Notes: generated by a model from the sequence alone, not told the origin. DNA of 64,000 nucleotides from Starkeya sp. ORNL1 (GCF_012971745.1 NZ_CP048834.1:3658001-3722000); one strand, 5' to 3'; numbered from the stretch's first letter, positions 1 to 8,818 are shown. Numbers and translations: made by a program.

Positions 1-312
1 CGCCTTCATCAAGGTGAGGCGGACATGCTCCTCGCCCAGCCATTTGCGCAGGTTCAGTTGCTCCACTGCCTGCTGCATGTAGGCCTTAGGCGCCTTGCGC
101 AGCTCGATCTTCTCCTGGCCGCGGGCGAGGCGCTCACGCTCCCGGGCGCGGATACGGTCGCGCTCGATGGCGACGGTGCGCATGCGCTTCTCGAGATCAT
201 CCGACAGATAGGGCATGGCGAAGGTGAACACCGTCGCCACCGCCGCGATCATGGTGAACAGCGTCGCCATGAACTGGACGTCGTGCAGCTTATCGATGAT
301 CGCATCGACCAT
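1..312 (-). CDS. tadC: Tad pilus inner-membrane protein TadC (N-terminal part, cut by window edge)
   Basis: TadC is one of the two polytopic GspF-like platform proteins on which the CpaF ATPase acts to extrude the Flp pilus. Reading the minus strand from ATG at 312 gives an open frame of 104 codons to the window edge. It starts MVDAIIDKLHDVQFMATLFT, has a hydrophobic segment at about residues 13-35, then a basic helix and the sequence EQLNLRKWLGEEHVRLTLMK, which matches the juxtamembrane region of TadC proteins. The GspF domain lies beyond the edge. It is last in the cpaB-F-tadBC run, 52 bp after tadB. A small palindrome lies in that gap. Confidence 0.9.
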   Translation of the reverse strand, partial: MVDAIIDKLHDVQFMATLFTMIAAVATVFTFAMPYLSDDLEKRMRTVAIERDRIRARERERLARGQEKIELRKAPKAYMQQAVEQLNLRKWLGEEHVRLTLMKA

Positions 313-339
313 GGGTGGCGCCTAGACTACTGCGAAGGA

Positions 340-366
340 GAGCATGATGTTTTCGGCGTCATGCTC
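340..366. repeat. Short palindrome (gagcatgatg...catgctc) between tadB and tadC
   Basis: The arms gagcatgatg and catgctc flank a short centre. This looks like a shortened copy of the gagcatgatg/catcatgctc element seen in full at 59796-59845. Its right arm overlaps the tadB stop codon (365-367). Confidence 0.55.
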
Positions 367-1345
367 AGAAGTCGAAATTGATCATCTTGCGCATCACGAG
401 GATGCCGGTGAACATCCAGAACGCTGATCCTGCGAGCATCAACCGGCCGAGCGGCTCGGTCCACAAGAGCGCGATGTAGGACGGCGTCGAGAGATAGACG
501 AGCAGCATCACCGCGATCGGCAGCGAGCCGATGATGGCGGCGGAAGCCTTGGCCTCCATGCTCATCGCCTGGATCTTCTCCTGCATCTTCCGCCGCTCGC
601 GCAGCACGCGGGAGAGATTGCCGAGCGTCTCGGAAAGATTGCCGCCGGACTTCGCCTGGATCGACACGACGATGGTGAAGAAGCTGGTCTCGGCGAGTGG
701 CACGCGCTCGAACAGCCGGGCGCAGGCATCGGACAGCGGAATGCCGAGCGCCTGGGTCTCGACGATGTGGCGGAATTCGCCGCGCACCGGCTCCTGGGAT
801 TCGGAGGCGACGACGCGGATGCAGTCGCCGAGCGGCAGGCCGGATTTCACGCCCCGCACGATGACATCCACCGCATTGGGGAATTCACGCAGGAATTTCT
901 GCTCGCGCCGCTTCTTCAGCCAGTTCAGCAGCCAGCGCGGCAGGCCGAAGCCGGCGACGAAGCCCACACCGAGGGCGAGATAGATCGGCCAGCGGAAGAT
1001 GACGGCCAGCAGCAGAGCGAGGATGCCGAGCACCACGCTGATGATGAGGAAGCGCTGACGGCTCCAGGTCAGCCCGGCCTGGGTGATGCGCACCTGCAGC
1101 GGCGGTCGGCGCGCATTGCGGCGCCGCGCATCGAGCTCCTTCAGCGATTCCTCGACCTGCTGGCGGCGCGTGACAGCAGGATCAGGCGCGCCGCGCTTGG
1201 TCCGGCGCACCACGGCGTCGGTCATGGCGACGTCGCGCATGCGCCGCTCGGCCGCCCGCTCCCCGGAGAGCAGCGGGAAGATGAAGACATAGGCGAGGCC
1301 GCCGGCAGCGAGCGTGGCGAGCAGCGGAACCCAGAGCCCCTCCAT
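365..1345 (-). CDS. tadB: Tad pilus inner-membrane platform protein TadB
   Basis: A 326-residue GspF-family protein that, with TadC, forms the inner-membrane platform of the Tad secretion machine. A membrane helix at about residues 7-27 is followed by a basic stretch, a paired hydrophobic region at about 98-140, the cytoplasmic T2SSF domain (about 155-285; DVIVRGVKSGLPLGDCIRVV is characteristic) and C-terminal helices. The start lies 6 bp downstream of the cpaF stop, so the genes are almost certainly co-transcribed. The stop codon is inside a small palindrome. Length and topology are normal for TadB. Confidence 0.95.
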   Translation of the reverse strand: MEGLWVPLLATLAAGGLAYVFIFPLLSGERAAERRMRDVAMTDAVVRRTKRGAPDPAVTRRQQVEESLKELDARRRNARRPPLQVRITQAGLTWSRQRFLIISVVLGILALLLAVIFRWPIYLALGVGFVAGFGLPRWLLNWLKKRREQKFLREFPNAVDVIVRGVKSGLPLGDCIRVVASESQEPVRGEFRHIVETQALGIPLSDACARLFERVPLAETSFFTIVVSIQAKSGGNLSETLGNLSRVLRERRKMQEKIQAMSMEAKASAAIIGSLPIAVMLLVYLSTPSYIALLWTEPLGRLMLAGSAFWMFTGILVMRKMINFDF

Positions 1346-1350
1346 GGCGC

Positions 1351-2811
1351 TCAGCTCCGTATCGGCTCGGCGAGCTCGGCGGCGTCGAGCGCCTTCGCCA
1401 GCCGCACATCCTCGCCATAATATCTGGCGCGGTCCCAGAAGCGCGGCCGGCCGATGCCGGTCGAACGATGACGGCCGAGGATTCGGCCGTGGGCGTCCTC
1501 GCCGAGCATCTCGTAGACGAACAGGTCCTGGGTGATGATGACGTCGCCCTCCATCCCCAGCACCTCGGTGATGTGGGTGATGCGGCGCGAGCCGTCGCGC
1601 AGGCGCGCCGCCTGCACGATGATGTCGATGGAGGAGACAATCATCTCGCGCAGCGTGCGCGAGGGCAGCGCGAAGCCGCCCATGGTGATCATGGATTCAA
1701 GACGCGACATCGCCTCGCGCGGCGAGTTGGCGTGCAACGTGCCCATCGAGCCGTCATGGCCGGTGTTCATCGCCTGCAAGAGGTCGAATGCCTCGGGTCC
1801 GCGCACCTCGCCGACGATGATGCGCTCGGGCCGCATGCGCAGGCAGTTTCGCACCAGATCGCGCATCGTCACCTGGCCCTCGCCTTCGAGGTTCGGTGGC
1901 CGCGTTTCCAACCGCACCACATGCGGCTGCTGGAGCTGCAATTCCGCGGCGTCCTCGCAGGTGATGACGCGCTCGTCGTCGTCAATATAGCGGGTGAGAC
2001 AGTTGAGCAGCGTGGTCTTGCCGGAACCGGTGCCGCCGGAGATCAACGTATTGACCCGGCAGCGGCCGATGATCTTCAGCACCTCGGCGCCTTCCGGCGA
2101 GATCGAGCCGAAGCGTTCCAGCTGGTCGAGGGTCAGCTTGTCGCGCTTGAACTTGCGGATGGTCAGCGTCGGTCCGTCGATGGAGAGCGGCGGGGCGATG
2201 ACGTTGACGCGCGAGCCGTCCGGCAGGCGGGCGTCGCAGATCGGGCTCGATTCATCGACGCGGCGACCGATCTGGCTGACGATGCGCTGGCAGATATTGA
2301 GCAGCTGCTGATTGTCGCGAAACCGGACATGGCTGCGCTCGATCTTGCCCTGCACCTCGATGTAAACGGTGTCGGCGCCGTTCACCATGATGTCGGCAAT
2401 GTCGTCGCGCGCCAGCAGCGGCTCGAGCGGACCATAGCCGAGCACGTCGTTGCAGATGTCCTCGAGCAGTTCCTCCTGCTCGGAGATCGACATCACGATG
2501 TTCTTGATCGCGATGATCTCGTTGATGATGTCGCGGATTTCCTCGCGCGCGGAAGCCGCGTCGAGCCGGGCCAGCTGGGTGAGGTCGATGGCCTCGATCA
2601 GCGCGCCGAAGATCTGGCTCTTGGTCTCGTAGAAACCGTCCGAGCGCCGCGGCGGCGGTGGCGGGGCCGACGCCGAGACATAGGCGGCGGGCGCCGACGC
2701 ATAGGCTCCCGGTACCGGGGCGGCCGGGTCGCGCGGCGGGGCGACCTGCGGCGTCGCAGTGGGTCTGCTGACCGGTAGGGCCCCTCCGCTCGTGCCTCGC
2801 TTGCCGAACAT
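1351..2811 (-). CDS. cpaF: Tad pilus assembly ATPase CpaF (TadA)
   Basis: The 486-residue secretion ATPase of the VirB11/PulE superfamily that powers Flp pilus assembly at the cytoplasmic face. A Pro/Ala-rich N-terminal tail (about 15-56) precedes the N-terminal domain. The Walker A motif [13 protein letters not shown] lies near residue 258, followed by the Asp-box/Walker B region ([20 protein letters not shown]) and the His-box GTLHANSP. Length is normal for CpaF. The start is 13 bp after the cpaE stop on the same strand and the stop is 6 bp before tadB. The product is the motor of the pilus locus filling the first 10.6 kb. Confidence 0.97.
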   Translation of the reverse strand: MFGKRGTSGGALPVSRPTATPQVAPPRDPAAPVPGAYASAPAAYVSASAPPPPPRRSDGFYETKSQIFGALIEAIDLTQLARLDAASAREEIRDIINEIIAIKNIVMSISEQEELLEDICNDVLGYGPLEPLLARDDIADIMVNGADTVYIEVQGKIERSHVRFRDNQQLLNICQRIVSQIGRRVDESSPICDARLPDGSRVNVIAPPLSIDGPTLTIRKFKRDKLTLDQLERFGSISPEGAEVLKIIGRCRVNTLISGGTGSGKTTLLNCLTRYIDDDERVITCEDAAELQLQQPHVVRLETRPPNLEGEGQVTMRDLVRNCLRMRPERIIVGEVRGPEAFDLLQAMNTGHDGSMGTLHANSPREAMSRLESMITMGGFALPSRTLREMIVSSIDIIVQAARLRDGSRRITHITEVLGMEGDVIITQDLFVYEMLGEDAHGRILGRHRSTGIGRPRFWDRARYYGEDVRLAKALDAAELAEPIRS

Positions 2812-2824
2812 CGCGTCCGCGCCC

Positions 2825-4117
2825 CTATTTCCTGCGCAGCCGCGCGATCAGCGGCGCGATCATGGAGCCACTGCTGCCGCGCTGGTCGATCCGCCCGGTG
2901 ACGGAGCGGGCGATGGCGCGGAAGGACTCCACCGCCTTGTGGCCGGCATTCACCTCGGCGATCATCTGGCCATTATTGGCCGCGGTGCCGAACAGCGCCG
3001 CCTCGAACGGCAGCACGGCCAGCGGCTCGGCGGCGAGCGCCTTGGCAAAATCGCCGGCGCGGATCTCCGGGCGCTTGGCGAGGCCGACCTGGTTCAGCAC
3101 ATAGCGCGGCGGCTTGTCATTCGGCCGCGCGGTGCGCATCAGGTCCATCAGGTTCTTGGCATTGCGCAGATTGGCGAGGTCGGGCGCGGCGACGATCAGC
3201 ACCTCGTCGGCGCCAAGCAAAGCGTGGCGCGACCAGGCGTTCCACACATGCGGCACGTCGAGCACGATCATCGGCGCGGCGGCGCGCAGCACGTCGAGCA
3301 GCGGATCGAAGGCTTCAGGGGTGAGATCGTAGGTTCGCTCCAGCGTCGCCGGCGCCGCCAGCAAGCTGAGGCGGTCGGCGCATTTCGACAGCAGGCGTTC
3401 GACGAAGGCGGCATCGACGCGCTCCGGCGACAGCACGGCGTCGGCGGTGCCCTGCGGGGGATCCTGGTTGAAGTCGAGGCCCGCGGTGCCGAACGGCAGA
3501 TCGAGATCGGCGATCACCGTCTCCATGTCGAAATGCCGGGCAATGGCGAAAGCGACATTGTGGGCGATGGTGGAGGCGCCGACGCCGCCCTTGGCGCCAT
3601 ACACCGCCAGCGTGCGCCCGAGCGGCTCGGCATCCGGCGTCGCATAGAGGCCCGAAAGCGCGGCGACGATGTCGAGCGGCTCCACCGGCTCGATCAGATA
3701 GTCGGAGACGCCGCGGCGGATCAGCTCGCGATAGAGCATGATGTCGTTCTGCCGGCCGATCACCACCACCTTGGTGCCGTGGTCGCAATGCTGGGCGAGC
3801 CGTTCGAGCCCGGAGAACAACGCTTCGCGGGTCGCCGGGCTCTCGATCAGGATCACGTTCGGGGTCGAGGCGTGGCGATAGGCTTCCTCGGCAGCGGTGA
3901 GCCCGCCCATCTGCAGCTTGAGATTGGCGCGCGCCATGCGGCGGTCGCTGCCCGCCGCCTGCACTGCGCCCGCGATCGCCGGGCTCTCGCAGAAGGCCTG
4001 GACCGAGACCCGCGGCAGCGGCGGCACATGGATGGCGAGATTGGTCTCGGCCGCCCGCACGCTGGCGCGCTGCGCCATCTGCTCGGCGGTGGCGGTCGAG
4101 TGCGAGGGTGCCATCAT
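2825..4117 (-). CDS. cpaE: Tad pilus localisation ATPase CpaE/TadZ
   Basis: A ParA/MinD-superfamily protein that positions the Tad machine. The N-terminal half contains a receiver-like domain (about 60-150; VILIESPATREALFSGLERL, SDYLIEPVEPLDI). The MinD-like domain begins at about residue 170 with KGGVGASTIAHN. That is a deviant Walker A motif in which the usual second lysine (K before S/T) is alanine, as in other TadZ/CpaE proteins, so ATP hydrolysis may be weak. The start is taken at 4117 (MMAPS) or 4114, only 7-10 bp after the cpaD stop. A longer in-frame extension would run through cpaD and is rejected. Confidence 0.93.
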   Translation of the reverse strand: MMAPSHSTATAEQMAQRASVRAAETNLAIHVPPLPRVSVQAFCESPAIAGAVQAAGSDRRMARANLKLQMGGLTAAEEAYRHASTPNVILIESPATREALFSGLERLAQHCDHGTKVVVIGRQNDIMLYRELIRRGVSDYLIEPVEPLDIVAALSGLYATPDAEPLGRTLAVYGAKGGVGASTIAHNVAFAIARHFDMETVIADLDLPFGTAGLDFNQDPPQGTADAVLSPERVDAAFVERLLSKCADRLSLLAAPATLERTYDLTPEAFDPLLDVLRAAAPMIVLDVPHVWNAWSRHALLGADEVLIVAAPDLANLRNAKNLMDLMRTARPNDKPPRYVLNQVGLAKRPEIRAGDFAKALAAEPLAVLPFEAALFGTAANNGQMIAEVNAGHKAVESFRAIARSVTGRIDQRGSSGSMIAPLIARLRRK

Positions 4118-4124
4118 GCCGGCC

Positions 4125-4862
4125 TCACTGCGAACCGACATTGCTGGAATCGACCTTCGCCTGGCCCTCTTCGTACTGGGTCGAAGGGTCCTGGCCCTGG
4201 CGGTACTTGTCGAGCACCACCTGCCGTCGCGCCGCCATGGGCGGTGTCTCGGGACGTGGCTGCACCAGGTCCTCGGGATTGGCGACCATGGCAGCGAAGT
4301 TCTGCTGGCTGGCACAGCCAAAATTGTAATAGGGCCGGTTCTCGAAGGTGGAGCGGGCCGCGGTCGGCCCGAGATCGTCCGGCCACAGGCCGCATTGGTC
4401 GACCCTGGCCTGGACCAGCGCATAAGAGAGCCGGATCGGCGGCAGGTCGCTGGCAATCCCGCCAAGCTGCGCCACCCGCATCTGGATGGTGCTGGCCGGT
4501 ACGCCATAGGCGGCGAGCACGCTGCGGATCTCCTTGGCGGTCGAGCGCGCCGCAAGCTCGTTCGGGGTGCCGGCCGGCACTTCGATGAACAGCACGCCCG
4601 AGCTCTCGCGCCGCCAGGCGGAGGCGAACGCGCCGACCTGCGCCCGCTGCTCCGGCATCAGCCCGCCGCGGCCGGAGCCGACGAAGATGTCGATCGAGCG
4701 GTCGCCTTCCACCATGCGGATCGGATGGTTGACGCGGTAGTCGGACGAGATCGAGCCGGTGATGTCGCGATCGGCGAGCTGCGGCGTGCAGGCGCCAGCG
4801 AGCAGCGCGGCCAGCACGGGTAATGGGAGAGCGAGGCGGCGGAGGACGGCGGATGCGGTCAT
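4125..4862 (-). CDS. cpaD: Tad pilus lipoprotein CpaD
   Basis: A 245-residue CpaD-family outer-membrane-associated lipoprotein thought to support the CpaC secretin. The N-terminus, MTASAVLRRLALPLPVLAAL followed by LAGACTPQL, is a lipoprotein signal with a lipobox ending at Cys (about residue 25). The rest is soluble and contains the family features DRSIDIFVGSG and a C-terminal FGCASQQNFAAMVANPEDL segment, with two further cysteines. The start at 4862 places the gene 13 bp after the cpaC stop. A longer frame to 4943 overlaps cpaC and would bury the lipobox, so it is not used. Confidence 0.94.
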   Translation of the reverse strand: MTASAVLRRLALPLPVLAALLAGACTPQLADRDITGSISSDYRVNHPIRMVEGDRSIDIFVGSGRGGLMPEQRAQVGAFASAWRRESSGVLFIEVPAGTPNELAARSTAKEIRSVLAAYGVPASTIQMRVAQLGGIASDLPPIRLSYALVQARVDQCGLWPDDLGPTAARSTFENRPYYNFGCASQQNFAAMVANPEDLVQPRPETPPMAARRQVVLDKYRQGQDPSTQYEEGQAKVDSSNVGSQ

Positions 4863-4875
4863 GATCTGCCTGCCC

Positions 4876-6393
4876 TCAATCGATGATGAAGCCATAGCGG
4901 CCCTCGAATCTTCTGGGGTCCGCCGTGGTGCCCGGCACGCCATAGATACGATTCAGCCGGCTAAGAAATATTGTGGACGGGTCGGACGGATCGGCGAAGC
5001 CATCATCCGGACGGGCGAGCTGGCTGGTAGCCACCGGCTTGGCGAGATAGGGCGTGACCAGGATCACCAGCTCGGTCTCGCCGCGCTGGTAGTCACGGCT
5101 CTTGAACAGCGTGCCGAGCACCGGGAGGCTCAGCAGGCCGGGCAGACCGGAGACAGTCTGGCGGGTCTTGTTCTGGATCATGCCGGCCATCGCCATCGAG
5201 CCGCCGGAGGGCAGTTCGATGGTCGAGGTGGCGCGCCGTACCGCGAGCGCCGGTGTGCTGTTGGAGATGGTGGTGGTGCCGTTGGTGATGACGCGGGTCG
5301 GCGAGATGGTGGGGTCGATCTCGCTGACTTCGGTGGAGACGCGCAGGCTGATGCGACCGGAGGAAAGCACCACGGGGGTGAATTTCAGGTTCACGCCGAA
5401 CGGCTTGAACTCGGTGCTGCAGGTATAGCCGCCATCGGCTGCCGAACATACCGTATAAGGGAACTCACCACCGGCGAGGAACTCGGCGGATTCGCCGGAG
5501 ATTGCGGTGAGCGTCGGCTCTGCCAAGGTACGAAAGATGCCGGTCTGCTCCAGCGCCTTGACCGTCGCACCGATCGAGTCACGTGCATTGAGCATCTTCC
5601 CGGCATCGCCGCCATAATCCGGCACGGTGATGTTCTTGACGCGGTCGCCGCCGATCACTGAGCCAAGATCGCCGTTCACCGGGAACGGGAAGCCGGTCGC
5701 AGCAGTGAACACCATGCCACCGATGTTGAGGTTCTCCGCGTTCCAGTCGACGCCGAGTTGCTTGATGACGGTGCGGTTCACTTCCGCGACCGAGACCTTG
5801 AGCAACACCTGCTCCTTGTCGCGGATGGTGAGGCCATTCACCACCTTGTTGGGATCGCCGACCAGCTTGGCGGCGGCATCGACAATGGTCTGCGCCTCGC
5901 CGGCATTGGCCACCTGGCCGGACAGCACCACGCTGTCATTGACGACATCGACGCTGACCGAAGCGGTGGGAATGATCTTGGCGAGCGCCGCCTTCATGCC
6001 GGTGCCGTCGCGCCCGACCTCGACATCATAGCCGACGATCTGCCGGCCCTCGGCGTCGAAGAAGACGATACTGGTCTGGCCCGGGGCGACGCCGATCAGA
6101 TAGGCGCGGCGTGCCGAGCGCACGACGGCATTGGCGATGGCGGGATTCGCCACCAGCACGTCCTTGATCTCGCGCGGCAGGTCGATCACTACCGACTTGC
6201 CGATGCCGATGGGCAGTACCTTGGAGCGCCCCGGCGTGCCGGCATAGTCGCCATAGGCCGGATCGGCGGCGTGCACCGGCGGCACAATGCCGGCGCAGGC
6301 CGATATGGCAAGGAGACCGATGAAAGCCGAACGGCGCCAGGCGCCGAGCGCGCGATCCTTTCGGGAGCGGAGCCGCATGTGTTCCGTCCTCAT
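4876..6393 (-). CDS. cpaC: Tad pilus outer-membrane secretin CpaC/RcpA
   Basis: A 505-residue secretin forming the outer-membrane gate for the Flp pilus. The signal peptide ends near residue 42 (PVHA-AD). Next come a pilus/secretin N-terminal domain (about 60-130; VIDLPREIKDVLVANPAIA), a BON-type domain (about 135-200) and the C-terminal secretin domain (about 230-470; VKALEQTGIFRTLAEPTLTA and LVILVTPYLAKP). The ATG at 6393 overlaps the cpaB stop as ATGA, indicating translational coupling. A second in-frame Met 5 codons downstream is possible. Its N-domain resembles the stand-alone protein at 8819-9289. Confidence 0.96.
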   Translation of the reverse strand: MRTEHMRLRSRKDRALGAWRRSAFIGLLAISACAGIVPPVHAADPAYGDYAGTPGRSKVLPIGIGKSVVIDLPREIKDVLVANPAIANAVVRSARRAYLIGVAPGQTSIVFFDAEGRQIVGYDVEVGRDGTGMKAALAKIIPTASVSVDVVNDSVVLSGQVANAGEAQTIVDAAAKLVGDPNKVVNGLTIRDKEQVLLKVSVAEVNRTVIKQLGVDWNAENLNIGGMVFTAATGFPFPVNGDLGSVIGGDRVKNITVPDYGGDAGKMLNARDSIGATVKALEQTGIFRTLAEPTLTAISGESAEFLAGGEFPYTVCSAADGGYTCSTEFKPFGVNLKFTPVVLSSGRISLRVSTEVSEIDPTISPTRVITNGTTTISNSTPALAVRRATSTIELPSGGSMAMAGMIQNKTRQTVSGLPGLLSLPVLGTLFKSRDYQRGETELVILVTPYLAKPVATSQLARPDDGFADPSDPSTIFLSRLNRIYGVPGTTADPRRFEGRYGFIID

Positions 6394-7175
6394 CGTGTGG
6401 TGGCGATGGAAGGCACGCCGTAGCGCACGATGTTGAGGGAATTCGCTTCGCGCTCCGGCGAACCCGGGGCACTGGGCGACGAATCGGCGAGGCTGCGCAG
6501 CGCCAGCGAGAGGGTGCCGTTCTCGCTAGCCGAGGCGAGGATCTCCGACTGGCGCGGGCTGAGCTCCAGCGTTGCCGTCGCCTTGCCGGCGACCGAGCGC
6601 TGGCCTTCCTTGTCCTCGATCACCTGGCCGATGGCGAGCACCCGCACATTGGTGAGGATGGTCTCGGTGACGAGACCGGTGCCGTTCTTCTGCGATTCCG
6701 GATCGGTGCGCGTCAGCATGACGTCGACGCGGTCATTCGGCAGCACGAAGCCGCCGGCGCGCTTTTCCTCCGCCACTTCGGCGGACACCGCGCGCATGCC
6801 CTCGGGCAGGATGGCGGACATGAAGCCGGAGCCATCGGCGCGGATCAGCTTCTGCTCGCGGATCGGCTCGCCGCCGGTGAAGGTGCCGCGCGCCACCGCA
6901 CCGGTGAAGTCCTTGACGGCATCCGGCCGACTGGATTGGCGGATCATCCCGTCGCCGGCCGCGGCGAGCGGCCAGTTCTGCCAGCCAAGATCGTCAGCGA
7001 CGAGCCTCTGGCCTACCCCGATGTCGCGTTTGGCGACGAGGATATCGACCGTGTCGATGGATTTTGCGACGGGAGCCGGGGTCGGGGCAGGTGCCGGGCG
7101 GCCGCGCGACAGCACATAGGCGACGCCTCCGGCGCCTATGGCAATCATCAGCACGACAATGCGCGCGGCTTTCAT
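6390..7175 (-). CDS. cpaB: Tad pilus assembly protein CpaB/RcpC
   Basis: A 261-residue periplasmic protein with an N-terminal membrane anchor (MKAARIVVLMIAIGAGGVAY). A SAF-type domain follows at about 45-110 (VDILVAKRDIGVGQRLVADD) and then the RcpC/CpaB domain (FVLPNDRVDVMLTRTDPESQ). CpaB helps stabilise the pilus secretin. ATG 7175 is chosen because a GGGAG ribosome-binding site lies upstream and it puts the hydrophobic anchor at the N-terminus; the frame stays open to 7238 without a better start. The stop overlaps the cpaC start (ATGA). Upstream lies a 164-bp gap containing a TTAACCAT word. Confidence 0.95.
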   Translation of the reverse strand: MKAARIVVLMIAIGAGGVAYVLSRGRPAPAPTPAPVAKSIDTVDILVAKRDIGVGQRLVADDLGWQNWPLAAAGDGMIRQSSRPDAVKDFTGAVARGTFTGGEPIREQKLIRADGSGFMSAILPEGMRAVSAEVAEEKRAGGFVLPNDRVDVMLTRTDPESQKNGTGLVTETILTNVRVLAIGQVIEDKEGQRSVAGKATATLELSPRQSEILASASENGTLSLALRSLADSSPSAPGSPEREANSLNIVRYGVPSIATTR

Positions 7176-7248
7176 GAAATGACGGCTCCCACAGCGGTCC
7201 AGCGGCCGTTTCGGCCTTGACGCCATTCGAGCAGGCAAACGTCAATTC

Positions 7249-7256
7249 ATGGTTAA
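7249..7256 (-). promoter_or_regulatory. TTAACCAT, CtrA half-site-like word before cpaB
   Basis: The minus strand reads TTAACCAT, 74 bp upstream of the cpaB start. In Caulobacter this is the published CtrA half-site, and CtrA drives pilus genes there. Identical words occur at 8735-8742 and 9310-9317 in the same locus. A regulatory role is inferred. Confidence 0.4.
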
Positions 7257-7339
7257 CGACGAGTATCTATTTCGAAACTAATGGTAATGGAGGGAATGGT
7301 CGGCCGCAGATTTTCGAGAATGCTGCGGCCGGTCGCGAC

Positions 7340-7528
7340 TCAGCGGGCTACCACACGCTCCATGCCGACCGGGGCCGGCGCCCCGAGGCCGCCATAGCGA
7401 GCGCCGAGCCCGGCGACCACGGTTACGATAGCGATGGCGAGAGCCGCGGCGATCAGGCCATATTCCAGGCCGGTTTCCTGCGTGCGGCGGGCGACGGCGC
7501 TCCGGCGCCGATGAGCCATGTGTCTCAT
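7340..7528 (-). CDS. Second Flp-type pilin-like small protein (atypical processing site)
   Basis: A 62-residue protein beginning MRHMAHRRRSAVARR with a hydrophobic Flp-like helix TGLEYGLIAAALAIAIVTVV. The EYGLIAA core aligns with the Flp pilin at 8283-8462. However, the Gly that precedes the prepilin cleavage site in Flp (five residues before the conserved Glu) is Gln here, so CpaA may not process it normally. The start at 7528 has AGAGGA six bases upstream; an upstream Met (7552) has no ribosome-binding site. It sits between cpaA and cpaB. It may be a minor pilin or a diverged duplicate. Confidence 0.72.
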   Translation of the reverse strand: MRHMAHRRRSAVARRTQETGLEYGLIAAALAIAIVTVVAGLGARYGGLGAPAPVGMERVVAR

Positions 7529-7682
7529 CACGAATCCTCTGCTTGCGCTCATCTGTGAATACGTCTGTCTTCAGACAGATCTATTGTGATTTGACGTTAG
7601 AGCCGGACGTATTGACCACAGGTTAAAAGCAACGGAGGCGAGAAGCGGGCCGTGTCCTGTGGTTAATGCTTTGCAGCCCGCG

Positions 7683-8201
7683 TCACAGCGCGAGATGAGC
7701 AAGGGCCTTCATCACCGCGCCGTGTGGATAGGTGATGAGCGCGGCCGCGGCGAGCGCAATGCCATACGGTACTCCGGCGCCCGGGGCATGCAGGCGCACG
7801 GCCCATTGCTGTTCCTGGAGGGCGATCGGCAGCGCATAGCGCCGCACCGCGAGCAGGGTAAACGTAAGAATTCCGCCGAAGATGCTGGCGAGGATGAGAT
7901 AGGACATCAGCTGATCGAAGCCGAGCCAGAGTGCGATCGCCGCCACCAGCTTGGCGTCGCCGCCACCGATCCAGCCCGCCGCGAACATCGAGAACGAAAC
8001 CGCCAACACCACGAACCCAGCCGCGCTGTGGATGCCGATGGCGGTGGCCGGCATGCCCAGCAGCAGGGCGACGACGTAGAAGCCCAGGACCAGCGCGATC
8101 GAGAGCTTATTGGAGATGGTCATAGTGAGAAGGTCGCTTGCGGCAGCATAGGCCATGGCGGCGGGAAAAAACCCGAGAACCAGGACTTGGGCGAGCAGCA
8201 T
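7683..8201 (-). CDS. cpaA: Prepilin peptidase CpaA
   Basis: A 172-residue type IV leader peptidase that removes the Flp prepilin leader at the inner membrane. It has six or so hydrophobic helices and both catalytic aspartate regions of the aspartic-acid protease family: ASDLLTMTISN (about 21-31) and GGGDAKL (about 79-85). The length matches CpaA/TadV, which lack the methyltransferase domain of PilD. It lies 82 bp downstream of the flp pilin gene, behind an intrinsic terminator-like hairpin. It may therefore be transcribed by read-through or from its own promoter. Confidence 0.95.
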   Translation of the reverse strand: MLLAQVLVLGFFPAAMAYAAASDLLTMTISNKLSIALVLGFYVVALLLGMPATAIGIHSAAGFVVLAVSFSMFAAGWIGGGDAKLVAAIALWLGFDQLMSYLILASIFGGILTFTLLAVRRYALPIALQEQQWAVRLHAPGAGVPYGIALAAAALITYPHGAVMKALAHLAL

Positions 8202-8230
8202 CTCGAATCTCTCTGTAATTCCAACATGAA

Positions 8231-8254
8231 TAAAAAAGGCCCCGGATCGGGGCC
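8231..8254 (-). terminator. Intrinsic terminator after flp pilin gene
   Basis: On the minus strand a 7-bp GC stem (GGCCCCG / CGGGGCC, loop of 3) is followed directly by six T residues. It lies between the flp stop (8283) and the cpaA start (8201). It would give abundant pilin mRNA with limited read-through into the assembly genes. Confidence 0.8.
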
Positions 8255-8282
8255 CTTTCTATAGCGCTGCCTATCAGGCCGA

Positions 8283-8462
8283 TCAGTTAACGGCTTCACC
8301 ATTAACAGCCTTCGCGATCTTGTCGAAGGTGGCATCGAGATTGGTACCGGTGAGCTGCACGGCGGCGACGATGATCACGGCAATGCCCGCGGCGATGAGG
8401 CCGTATTCAATGGCGGTCGCGCCGGACTCGTCCTTCGCGAAACGGCTGAAAAGGTTCTTCAT
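8283..8462 (-). CDS. flp: Flp/PilA family major pilin
   Basis: A 59-residue Flp prepilin, the major subunit of the Tad pilus. A short basic leader (MKNLFSRFAKDESG) is followed by the canonical mature start ATAIEYGLIAAGIAVIIVAA, with Glu at +5 and Tyr at +6 after the predicted cleavage Gly, then a short polar tail. ATG 8462 has AGGAG at optimal spacing; an upstream in-frame Met at 8483 is ignored. It is followed by an intrinsic terminator. It is the promoter-proximal gene of the minus-strand tad run. Confidence 0.96.
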   Translation of the reverse strand: MKNLFSRFAKDESGATAIEYGLIAAGIAVIIVAAVQLTGTNLDATFDKIAKAVNGEAVN

Positions 8463-8818
8463 TTGGAATTCTCCTGGATCCACTGTTTTGCACTCGACCG
8501 TCGTGCGTTCGTTGTGCCGGCGCCCGCTCGGTGATGTGGCGAACCTAGAGAACAGCTCTTTCTTTGAAGTTAAATCGCATCACGCAATCTCCTAAACGAC
8601 ACCGCCGCCAATGTCTGGTTAAAGAATCCTGAAACAAAAGCGTTGAAATTACTTCAATTGTAGCTGCTGCAAATGCTTGGCGCCCGCTCCCCATTCAGCC
8701 ACCTCTCCCGCTACATGGATCGAGGCCACGCCATATGGTTAACGGCGCGCCTGGCGTTAGCGCGATCTTCACCATTTCCGTGCCGAAATAGCGCTGAAAC
8801 CATATTGGGACACCCGCC
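8463..8818. promoter_or_regulatory. Divergent promoter region between flp pilin and the plus-strand tad genes
   Basis: This 356-bp gap has no gene and is noticeably AT-richer in its middle part (about 8560-8680). It must hold the flp promoter (minus) and the promoter of the pilus N-domain gene (plus). It contains one exact ATGGTTAA (8735-8742) and one single-mismatch copy, CTGGTTAA (8615-8622). No confident -35/-10 pair was assigned. Confidence 0.5.
8735..8742 (-). promoter_or_regulatory. TTAACCAT, CtrA half-site-like word in divergent tad promoter region
   Basis: Exact 8-base match to the Caulobacter CtrA half-site (on the minus strand), 77 bp upstream of the gene at 8819. Same word at 7249 and 9310. 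Function is inferred. Confidence 0.4.
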
